From NCBI GenBank assembly GCA_022264855.1, contig JABYQU010000020.1, forward strand, positions 310,001-374,000: a DNA stretch of 64,000 nt, written 5' to 3'. Below, in pieces: positions 54,364 to 64,000 of the stretch. The notes beneath the pieces were generated by a model. The model had not been told where the DNA came from. It worked only from the letters and a program-made list of their open reading frames with translations, and did no database searches. Origin of the DNA: Lenzites betulinus. Lineage: Eukaryota; Basidiomycota; Agaricomycetes; Polyporales; Polyporaceae. Made by a program: the position numbers and the translations under genes. The first letter of the stretch is position 1, and each line of letters opens with the position of its first letter.

Positions 54364-57300
54364 ATGAGCTCTTACTATCGCGAGCATGTCTCCTTTCCCA
54401 ATGTTACATCTGGTCCTGCCCCGCCCTATCCCCCCGCCGACGAACATTTCAGCAATGGCGACGACGACCCCAATGTTAAACGCTGTTCCGTGAAGGGATG
54501 CGCGACCCCTCTCTCACCAGATTATCCGCATAAGATGTGCGAGGAATGTCGAGGTCGGCACCGCATATATGCGAATACCAAACGCGCTAAGCGCAAGTTG
54601 GAGAAGGCCCTCCTTAACTCGGGCCAGCCCGTTGCATGGATCCCTGATGATGGCCCTTCCCAGCAGGAGCATAGAGAGGGAGCTTCGCAGCCAACGGAGC
54701 CAGTCGCAGGCCCATCGCGTTCTTTCGAGGTGAGTGCGCGGACCCTACTCTACACATCACAATCGTGTTCCACAATGTCAAAACGCCAGGTTAAATAATA
54801 ACAGACACCTCCTCAGGTTCCGCACACAAACGATGATGGCCCGCAACCATTCGACTTCTCTCAGCCTTGGGACCCTGCACTAGACCCTCGTCTCTTTTCC
54901 CAGGCCTCGGAGTTGGCTGGCGCATTGACTCTACCACATGCGCAACAACATGTCAGCGGTCACGAACTCTTCGGGCACGCTGGGTACCAGCTACACTCAC
55001 CTCAGCAGCATCCTGAGGGAACACATCCGTCACATCACCTCCAACACCACCCCCAAGTCAGCCAGAATGCAGGTCCGCCACCGCCTCCCCCCGCGCCCGA
55101 AATGCACCCAGTCCTCGCCGAGGTGCTCAAAACCGTCCCCAATCTCAACCTGTCGACACGCATCACATCAGGACCTACCGTCCCGGTGGGCGCAAGCGGA
55201 CCCGCCGTCGATGGCCAGCTGCCCCCACGTTTCTGTTCGATTAAGGGCTGCAAGACTCTCATCGCCGGCAACTCGTTCTTCAAAATGTGCGAGCCGTGCC
55301 GGGATCGGTACCGCAACTACGGCACGACAAAGCGTGCGAAGTGGCGCAAGGAGAAGGAGTACGCTGTGATCGAGCTTCAGAAACTACGCCAGGAAGAGGA
55401 CGCTCGGCGTGCCGCGCAGGGCCTCCCCCCGCTCCCGCCGGACGACGACATATGGCACGAGTACGCGGAGCCGGCGGACGGAAAGACAGAAGACAAGGTC
55501 GATCCGTCACCCGGCCCAGATGGGCAGCCTGTCTCGCGCCCCCCGCGAATGTGCACGGTCTCGCACTGCCGCGAGATCCTGCCCGGGGACTACCGGTTCC
55601 TCCGCTGCGAGCGACATCGAATACAGAACCGGCACCACAGCAAGCTCAAGCGTGTGCGCGACAAGGAGGTCAAGGCCCAGGTGTACGACGGCTGGGCGGC
55701 CGCGGTTGGGGTGCGCGACCCGAGCGCGGACGACACGCAGGACGGTAGAGGGAGCATGAGTCCCGACACGCAGGAAGCCGAACTGAGCCTCGAGCTCGAG
55801 GATATCGAGCAGCACCTGCGCGATGCGAACTCCGAGCACGAGTACAACCTCCCGCATATCGTCGCGGAGTCTGGGGTGCCACACGGCGACTTCAATGCGG
55901 ACGGTGAGCCTCTGGACGAAACGCCGCTCGGGGAGCCGAGCCACGGAGTGCCACCGGCTGCGCGCGGGACGCGGCGGACGAACCACGTCTGTTCGATCCG
56001 TGCGTGCGCGAACCTGCTCTCGCCGAGCAATCCGTGGAAGATGTGCGACTTGTGCCGCTCGCGCGACCGTGCGGGACGCCGGCTGAAGGCGCTGCGCGAT
56101 AGCGGCCTTATACCACCCGAGATCGTGGACCCGAAGCTGGAGCGGATGAAGATGGAGGTAGAGGGGAAGGGGACCAGGAGCGCGAGCTCGAGTACGAGCA
56201 GGGAGCAGGGCGAGAAGAAGAGTAAGAAAAGGAAGAAGAAAAACGTTGCTGCCAGGGAGGAAAACGCCGCCGATTCTCAACGTAGCGGAGACGCGCCCGC
56301 TGACGGCGGTGCAAGTATGGGGTCGGAGGGGAGCTCGAGCATGTCCGTGCCGTCTATGTCGGGCGACGGGTCGAATGGGTCAGTGGCACCGTCAGCGCTG
56401 CAGCGCGTAATACCACCTGAACAGGGTCCGGATGCCGGCTCTTCTCCTTCGATGTTCAGTTTCTCTGTATCTGGCCAGAGCAGTATTGTCTTCATGGACC
56501 CGATATCCCCCGAGCAGGCTGCTCAAATGAAGATACGACCAGAAAAGGTCAGTACTGCCATGAACTTCGTGGAAGGATGCTGAGACGATTGATCTACCAG
56601 ACTTCGGATGCCAACGTCACCACCGGAGAGTCGAGCCCTGTGCTAACACCAATTGCCAACGGGCATCTTGGTCAGAGCGATGCCGCTGAGACGATCACCA
56701 CCACGCCCGCGCCGAAGAAACGTAAGAAAGGGAAGGGCAAAGCAAAGGATGCTTCAATACCAAATGCAGAGCAAACCGTATCTGCTCCACAGGCCACCGT
56801 TCAAGAACAAGCCGAGCCAGCGGCTGCATCGGACGTTCTTCCCATACCACCCGCCGGTACGGACTCGCAGGGTGCTCCCCATTATCCAGGGTACTCTTAT
56901 TTTATGCAACCACACTACATGCCAACTTATCCCCCTCCACCCAACTATGGATACCCGTACTCACCCCCGAAGGGCTCCTACCCTCCGCCGCCGCCGATGT
57001 ACCAGCCCCCTTATGGACCGTACCCATACCCATACCCCGGCCAGCCATATGCGTATCCTGCTCCTGCATACCCGCCGCCTCCTGGACATCCGTATCCACC
57101 TCCGCCCCTGCCCGGCCAAAGCTACACTCCTATGCAACCGCCCGCTCAGCCTGGACAGCCATATCCCCCATACCCATACCATCCATACCCTCCCCCGCCG
57201 AGCTATCAATCGTCTCCCCCGCCCCAGCATGCCCCGGCCGAGCAGGCGGCCCAACCTGATCAGCACCCGCCACAACCTGACCAACCTCCGGAGCCACCGA

Positions 57301-57956
57301 TTACCAACTACGATTCCGGTCCTTCCACTCCCGCTGAACATCAGCTTGACCAGGCCGAGAGCTCTTCGGCCGCCCTGCCACCTCCCGCATCGTCGGAGGC
57401 CGCCCAGAAGCCGCGGGGACGGTTCTCGACCTTTATCGTGCGCACGGAAGAGGCGTACCAGAATGGACTCTATGGGAGCGCGTGTACAAACGCCAAACGC
57501 AAGCGGGACGACGGCAGGGAGCCCGAGTCGGGCGTCGCGTACTCGAAGTTCCGAGTCGACCCCACCGTGCCGCCCGTCTCGAGTACGAGCACGGACGTCC
57601 AGCCGAACGCGCACGTTCCCCATGTTTTCGCGCCCGCCGGAGGCACACCACCCGTAGACATCGAGCAGGCGTCGGCCGAGGTCGATAACGCGGGTCACGA
57701 GCTCGGGCACACGTCCGAAACGCCCCCGAAGAACGGCGCACAGGTCCCATGCAGCAACAAGAACTGCAAACGGGTGCTCCCCGTCGGCGTCGCAGGCTCA
57801 TTGTGCGACCGCTGCAAGGAGCGGCTGAAGAAGCGCCAGGTGCGGGCAAAGCACAGGTTCAAGCTCGAACCAAAGTCGCTGCTGGGTCGGAGTGCGAGCG
57901 CGCAGCCAGGGGGCTCGGGAACAGCGACTCCCGCAATGCCTGCTGTGATGGGGTGA
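54364..57956 (+). CDS. Large nuclear-type protein with five repeated C-x4-C-x12-C-x2-C/H modules and a Pro/Tyr-rich region
   Basis: Three exons, 54364-54729, 54805-56547 and 56601-57956, give about 1154 residues; an alternative acceptor at 54817 removes four codons. Five modules share one spacing, C-x4-C-x12-C-x2-C, each followed by a basic helix-like stretch: 54484-54549 (CSVKGC...CEEC), 55234-55299 (CSIKGC...CEPC), 55552-55617 (CTVSHC...CERH, last Cys replaced by His), 55990-56055 (CSIRAC...CDLC) and 57750-57815 (CSNKNC...CDRC). The spacing and the following Lys/Arg residues (NTKRAKRK, TTKRAKWRKEK) suggest a small zinc-binding, nucleic-acid- or protein-binding fold. Between modules 4 and 5 lie two Lys-rich nuclear-localisation-like runs (KKSKKRKKKN, KKRKKGKGK) and a 120-residue Pro/Tyr-rich stretch (PPPPNYGYPYSPP type). 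I do not recognise a named family. Confidence 0.85.
54484..57815 (+). repeat. Five copies of a Cys4-type protein module
   Basis: Module starts are at 54484, 55234, 55552, 55990 and 57750, each 66 bases for the Cys core. All keep the 4-12-2 spacing; conserved extras are Leu or Ile around position 4 of the 12-residue loop, a common K/R-M/L before the third Cys, and an Arg/Lys-rich tail. The gaps between modules differ greatly, so these are dispersed domains, not a tandem DNA repeat. Confidence 0.85.
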
Positions 57957-59047
57957 GCGCTGACCCTGTTTATGTCGTGGATACGGAACGCCGGACGGAT
58001 GGGCTGTGTTATTGACATATTGCACTTCACATTGTAGTCAGTACGTGTCAAGGATTCCGTGACAACGAGAGTCAGATCGAACTGCAGGCCTGCGCCAACA
58101 TTTGGATACTGTAGTAGCAGTACTGCACAAGTGCCAAATTCATTAACGCCGCCTTAACGCTCACCTCCCACATATAATGCTGCTGGTATATTCCTCGTCC
58201 TCCGGGATGTGCTAGCCCCGCAGATTACCAACACAATGTTGACATCCACCACGACGTAGCTGACAAAGTCCAATATGCTTACAGATGTTCAATACCGCGT
58301 ATATATTCAAACAGACCGCGTGGACGGACATAGAGCCGCTTCTTAAGTTCGACATCCTTAACATCCGAATCCACACTGGTTCTCGCGTCATTGTGCTATA
58401 CGTTGCAGGCGACGTATTAGCTAAACGATCCGACAATGTCGAGGGTGCCTCCTCGGCTTCGGCGTTCGAAACCTCCCGACGGCCGCCGAGTTCATTGGGG
58501 ACACACTGCCTGGACGTGTTTTGTGCGTCATCATTCTCTCGTACGAAATGACAACCAACGAGGTGGATGCATCGCATTTTTCTACGGCACTATCCAAGGC
58601 CGTTGCGACTTCTCCATCCCCATGCCTCGGGCTTCCCATGCGATCTATTCGCAGCCGCTTCAACGTGTTCTAATGCCTGCGCATTCTGCGCAGGCTACGT
58701 GCCGCAGATAACATCTTCGGGCAGCTGCGGATCTGGTGTGCGGCTTCTGTCCTTAGCGAGGGATGCCGTCCCTGGTATGCATTCAGTTGCTGTCTTCCCG
58801 GCCTAATTCCCGACAGTGACTCGCCACGGGAACCGTTTTATCGCTCGGGGCAATCATTACGGCCTTGGCCACGGCTGCGGTGTGCAAGAGAATGCCACGG
58901 TCGGACATATCAGCGCTATTGCTCCGCGGATGCTGGGCAGGTTTTTATATCTCGAAGGACTCTGCGGATTTGCACCATCTATCCCCACGACAGTCTTCCA
59001 CAGTGGCTTAGACTCTCATTATTCTCAATCCTGGACGTTGATCAGCT
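57957..59047. other. Intergenic region, no gene recognised
   Basis: This is 3' flank of the five-module gene and promoter of the P450 gene. TTTTTATAT at 58942-58950 lies about 100 nt before the P450 ATG and could act as a TATA element. Short frames at 58212-58806 show no motif. Confidence 0.45.
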
Positions 59048-61334
59048 ATGACGTTACTTTTATACGCTCCCTTTGCTCTCGGAGCATCACTCTTGTTCCT
59101 ATGGTACATATTCCGCCGCTTTGTGGTCAAGTCGCCGTTGGACAACATACCCGGCCCTCCGGTCCCACCGGGTTCTATACTCCTGGGTAAGCGGTCTTGG
59201 TCTCTCGTGAACCCCACAATATAACGCCCTCACACTATGTTAGGCAATATTCCCGAGATAACGGCAAGACAAGGTTGGAAGTATTGGCAGACCCTAGTCA
59301 ACACATATGGCCCTGTTTCGCAGATCAAAGGCGTGCTAGGTGTAGGTTTTCATCGACGACGCTCGCTTTCATGCACTAACATTCGCCAACAGACCCGTTT
59401 ATTGCAAATATCGGACCCCAAGGCATTGTATAGCATTCTCATCAAGGATGCTGAGATCTACCCCAAGAAACTCGAGCCTGCAACGTAAGTCCGTTCTGAT
59501 ATGATCGCGACCGATTGCCAACCCAGACATACTACCACTACAGAGATATGCACGTCCTTCTAGGCCCTGGGCTACTTACGACGGAGGGCGCACAGAACAG
59601 GAAGCAGCGTAAGCTTCTCAACCCTGTGTTCTCCGTGGCGCACCTGCGCGACATGACTCATATCTTCTATGGGATTGCCCATCGGGTATGTCGTCGCTCC
59701 CCCGTATGTTCCACAGCAATGCCCTAAAATGTCCCTGCAGCTTCATAAAGCGATTGACGGTCGTGTGGGGAAGGACGGCGGTGAGATCGACGTCAACGGG
59801 TGGATGGCGCGCACAACACTCGAGATGCTCGGACAAGCAGGGCTTGGCTATTCCTTCGACAATTTCATGGACGATTCGACCGACGCATACGGAGAATCCT
59901 TGAAAATGTTCTTGTACGTTATTTTGGCCGCTGCACGACCCGTTCAATCCCCCTTCCATCTCACCTTCATATCCTCAGCCCGGTCCTGAGTCGCATCACA
60001 GCCTTTTCGATTGTTCTTGCCAATCTGTCTTGGGTTCTTCCGGACTGGGCCCTCCTGAAGCTGTCCCACCTCGTGCCGCAAACTGACGTCAAGCGCATGG
60101 TGGCAATTTCCGACACAATGAGACGGCGCTCGCTCGAGATCATCAATGAGAAGAAGAGCGCTCTCCTCAAGGGCGACGAGGCACTTGTCCATCAAGTCGG
60201 CGAGGGAAAGGATATCATGAGCTTATTGTGTTAGTGTTTTCTATGATTTGTATACCATCGATGCTTGAACGCCTCCAATATTCCAGTGAAAGCGAACATG
60301 ATCGCATCCGACGCAGAGAAGCACACGGACGATGAACTCATCGCACAGATGTCGTACGTGTTCCATTCGCCGGCCACGGGTTCATCGTATTCACACCTTT
60401 CATCACCAGTACCTTCATTCTCGGGGGGATGGACACCACGTCCAATGCTCTCTCCCGCATACTGCACCAGCTCGCCATACACCCCTCGGTCCAAGATAAA
60501 TTGCGTGCGGAGATCGTCGAAGCCTGCGGAGGAGGTGATATCCCATACGATGACATCGTGAAGCTTCCGTACCTCGAGGCAGTATGCCGCGAGACGCTCC
60601 GCGTGTTCGCACCTGTCCAGATGATTGCTCGCGCGTGAGTGTGCTCCTGTCCATAGCCACGTCCCTCGCTCAGGCTATCAACGACTAACCGTTGCGCGAC
60701 TTAGGTCTGCAAAGAACGCGACACTCCCCCTCTTCAGGCCCATCCGGGGGGTTGACGGCACGATGATGTCGGAGATTCCAATCCCGAAAGGTTCCGTGAT
60801 CGTTCTCAACTGTTCAGGCTGCAACACGAACAAGGATCTCTGGGGCAGCGACGCGTACGAATGGAAACCCGAGCGCTGGCTTGGCGAACTACCCAAGGAA
60901 ATTGGTGACGCTCGCGTCCCGGGAGTTTACTCAAACCTGTACGCCAACACCATGTCCAGCAGTGCGTATAATGATATGACTGACGCGAGCCATTTTTAGC
61001 ATGACGTTCTCTGGTGGTGGAAGGTCCTGCATGTGCGTCTTTTCTTCGCCACTCCAAGCGCGAAGTGACTTTGTTGCTCACTCTGACTTTCTTCAGCGGC
61101 TTCAAGTTCTCGCAGCTTGAGATGAGTAAGTTATCTCCCAGTAATTCCCAGTCGACGAACGGTCCGCTCACAAGTTCCACCACAGAGATCGTTCTCACCG
61201 TCTTGCTGTCGGCGTTCAAGTTCGAGCTCACCGCGAAGCCTATCGCTTGGAACTCTTCCGCAGTTATGTACCCGACAACCGGTGAAGAAAGCTCCAAGCC
61301 GGAGATGTTCTTGAGGCTCAGCAAGCTCGCGTAA
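59048..61334 (+). CDS. Cytochrome P450 monooxygenase
   Basis: Twelve exons, 59048-59186, 59244-59341, 59393-59484, 59544-59685, 59741-59913, 59979-60229, 60287-60353, 60410-60634, 60705-60938, 61000-61032, 61097-61125 and 61186-61334, give 543 residues, normal for a microsomal P450. An N-terminal anchor helix (LLLYAPFALGASLLFLWYIF) is followed by the Pro-rich hinge IPGPPVPPGS. The I-helix has GGMDTTS, the K-helix has CRETLR (ExxR), the PERW motif follows WKPERW, and the haem loop is FSGGGRSCIGFKFS with the Cys ligand split just before a 64-nt intron. All phases agree and no lesion is visible. Substrate is unknown; the many-intron layout is typical of expanded agaricomycete P450 families used in xenobiotic or secondary metabolism. 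The neighbouring genes give no cluster context. Confidence 0.95.
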
Positions 61335-62412
61335 GCATTCCAACTGCGATAAGGAGCAGTATTGCCAGCGTCTGGAGAATATTGTTCATCCCGCCTCCTT
61401 CTCTTTCTTCGTGCCGTATTTCCGAGCTGTTTCCCACTGCTCATATAGCGGACTGTCTCTCCTTTTAAGGATCGTACAGACATATTCAAACCACCTTCCT
61501 TTATACACCAGCACATGCGAGATTCAAATGGAGAGATATACCTCTTCAATGCAGGCGAGTCGTCATTCACTATCTGCAACAAACTGGCTCGAACAAGTCC
61601 TCCCCAACGAGTCGTCATGTACGCTCAACAACACGGTGCGTCTCGTGGGGCTGGTCGCTGCGCAAGGCGTCGGCCTCACCCGTGTCTCCTGCGCCGGGAC
61701 CAACGTGCGCTGGCAGATGATGATCAAGATTAATTGCCGCGCCTCTCTACAGGATCAAACTTGCGAAGCCTTTTTTTTTTTTTCTTTTGTCAAACTTTTT
61801 TATCCCGCGCGTACGTAATATAGGAGCGGCTCGTGTTGTGGATTCCGTGGTGGTGGGCGAGTATTCTCAGCCTTGTGTGCCGACATCTAAGGGCTGTTTG
61901 CGCGCTATGGCAGCTGCGCTCACACTGTCTGGGTTCGTTTCAGTTCCCGCTCCGTTTAACTATGAAGGCGCATCCACGAAAGTGAACGCGCTTTCGTTCC
62001 TCATCAAGAACGCGTTGAACTCTCGGTAAACTTGCGAAGCCTCAATAATACACAAGGAAGCATGTCTGGGTGTATTACCGCGTGCATATAACTTTCCCAC
62101 AGCTCTATCCTCTTCTTCGTCACCTCGAACGTCGCTGCTCGCCCTCACCACGACACTATAAACAAGGCTACCAGGTAACTACCACTGGCACCAGCAGCTA
62201 GTCTCCTGGGCCACAGCGGCTGAGTATACTTAGTATCTGACTCTATAATCTTAACGGACGATAAGCTTACCCGGATTGATATATTGGCTAGCGCCTGCTG
62301 CCGTAGTACTTGGGTGCCGGACTAGCACCATTCCCGGAAAGCGTCCCTGTGCGTCCTATAACTACCCTGCCGCTGCCACATTGGTGTTTGACTGAACATT
62401 TTGCTGCCCTCA
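61335..62412. other. Intergenic region, no supported gene
   Basis: Two short plus-strand frames (61533-61818 and 61787-62029) encode weakly amphipathic sequence with no known motif; the first crosses a T-rich run (61771-61783). They could be exons of an unrecognised gene, but start, splice and family evidence are lacking. Confidence 0.4.
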
Positions 62413-64000
62413 ATGCGCCACTTCCGTGTTCGACTGGCCAAAACTCCGCGTTGGCTCGCCAAGCTTACCTCCAAAATTGACAACAGCGTGCCAGTGGTGG
62501 CGTCGCAGTGGGTACAACATTAAATGCGTATTCCTTCTATGTTTGACAACAAACCGGACGGACAGCTTCACTCTAGATACCCTTAATGAAGATGTGTTGT
62601 TTGTCATCATGGAATTTTTGCAAAAGAGGGAGACCCGTCTCAACTTGGCTTCCGTCTCTAAGCGACTTCGGCGCGTGTACATGTCATCCCTCTTTCAGTA
62701 TTGTTTTGTCTATACCGACCACCTGCCCCGAACCCCACCCAAAGCGATACGCGCATACGTACGGTAAGCCGACGAACTATTACAACTCATTAGATGTTCA
62801 CTCACGTCAATGCAGACACCTCAGGCTCTACGGACAATACTCACCTAAAAACGATACGCCAAAATTCTTCTCAGTACTGGACCAGCTCCTCTTCCTCACT
62901 GGCATCACTTTTGACTACGCAATAGACGGCGTTCCATGGTTTGTAGTACAGCGGTGCCTTCAGCACCCTAACATTTCCAGCTTATCGTTTACATCAATGT
63001 CGCCATGGCTGATTCCGGCGTCCGCGAGTTCTTGGGTTGAGGATACTCTGCCTCCCCTCGGCGCTGTTTCAAGCCTTTCACATGTTCCCCTCACTACGCT
63101 CTCCTACGCCACCGTATGCTGGAGGGAACTCAAGGAGCGTCCGTACGGTGCACGACTTCCTGATACCGAGGATCTCACCAGCGCATACGCCATGGAAGCT
63201 AGAGGCCTCGGTGCGCTCGTACCCGCCATTATGGATACCGTCCAAACGCTACGAATCCCCTTAGATACCTCGCCAGTGGACGCGATGTGTCAAGGCATGT
63301 GGCCGAGCTTGACGAACTTGTCGCTCAGGGGTGCGTACGGGCATTCTATGCCGCGCACTCCTGTGCTCCAATCTTTGGCCCTGGGATCCCTGCCGGCTGT
63401 GAGCACCTCCAACTCCGCTCACTCACTGTGGCATACCCCGATCCAGAGGATGCGATCTTCTCCTTCGTAGGCGTCGATCTTCTCCATCTATCACTCCGCG
63501 ACTGGCCGAGGTTCTACTATCCTCTACGTGGATTTGTTCTGTTACGTTTTGTGGCACCTGTCCTTTCCGCATCTGAGTGTCTTCGTCTCTTGACCCGCAT
63601 GAATACTCCCAACTTGCAAAGCTTGGAGGTAGTTTACAGGGTAGACGACTCGGATGCCGATGATCTACTCCTCTACCATATCGCCACCACATATTTACCA
63701 CTGTCGTGGCTCGAAATCCACCGCTATCGCGCCGAAGGAGATGACAGTGTGCCGCCGTATGTGAGTGGGCCCTATGCCAATGTCTTGAAGCTCACACTGC
63801 CACAGCACCATATATCGCAGATCTTGGCACCTATGGCATCCCGTTCACTTCGTTTTCTCCGTCTCAATCTCGACTTCAAACATATGGCAAGGCCGTTGGG
63901 TAACCGGAGGCGGCTTGCACGACGCACCAGCCTTGGGTTGTCGCCCGCTCACCCAACCCTATTGGAGTGTGCAAGTACCATCATCACAACAGTGGGGGTC
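62413..64000 (+). pseudogene. F-box/LRR protein gene, copy 2 (inverted duplicate), deleted internally and cut by the window edge
   Basis: It aligns with 38713-37039 on the opposite strand, including both intron positions (exon 1 62413-62507, donor GTGGGT). The F-box (LDTLNEDVLFVIMEFLQKRE) and the early LRR part are preserved with scattered substitutions. Near 63350 about 76 bases present in copy 1 are missing, which shifts the frame and causes a stop at 63468-63470. Downstream the original frame resumes without the 11-base insertion that breaks copy 1. The size difference between the two aligned spans, 87 bases, equals 76 plus 11. Confidence 0.8.

Overview
The window is fungal nuclear DNA, most likely from a wood- or litter-inhabiting basidiomycete (Agaricomycetes, perhaps Polyporales). 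The evidence is GC-rich coding sequence, many 49-78 nt GT-AG introns, several very small exons, F-box/LRR genes, Delta-9 desaturases with a C-terminal cytochrome b5 domain, paired GH16 glucanases and a multi-intron cytochrome P450. The species assignment is inference. I assembled exons by hand from reading frames, splice signals and remembered family motifs; exon sums were checked for divisibility by three. Layout, left part: positions 1-6901 hold a Copia (Ty1/copia) LTR retrotransposon on the minus strand, with a second partial copy joined to it through a shared LTR. The array has inserted into an F-box-type gene whose decayed remainder runs to 7990. A PB1-like hypothetical gene (9216-8491), a Delta-9 desaturase (12215-10584), a long-form G-protein alpha subunit (16252-13599, 16 exons) and a 7TM receptor (20091-18575) follow, all on the minus strand. 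Middle part: plus-strand genes encode a single-pass membrane protein (21904-23650), ATP synthase subunit k (24866-25294) and a conserved low-complexity protein (25643-27437). A second Delta-9 desaturase (29532-27945) is on the minus strand. Two GH16 glucanases (31755-33282 and 34778-36221) are on the plus strand. Then come a broken F-box gene (minus, 38713-36922), a hypothetical gene, an LRR/F-box-like remnant, a divergent aspartic-protease-like gene (41523-44015) followed by a (TC)28 microsatellite, and a quinone-oxidoreductase pseudogene (44353-45813). Right part: an NFX1-type zinc-finger protein (49848-46272) and a Delta-12 desaturase (52107-50413) are on the minus strand. A small protein with an HPDK motif (53935-53231) is divergent from a large protein with five repeated C-x4-C-x12-C-x2-C/H modules (54364-57956). 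A 12-exon P450 (59048-61334) follows. A second, inverted copy of the broken F-box gene runs off the right edge. Functional threads: three fatty-acid desaturases lie within 42 kb (two stearoyl-type Delta-9, one oleoyl-type Delta-12). A receptor and a G-alpha subunit are neighbours. The two GH16 enzymes probably act on the fungal wall. The most unusual items are the five-module Cys protein, an inferred 4-nt exon in the G-alpha gene whose switch II region carries His where Gln is normal, the Copia tandem with one shared LTR, and the inverted F-box pair in which each copy carries a different lesion.
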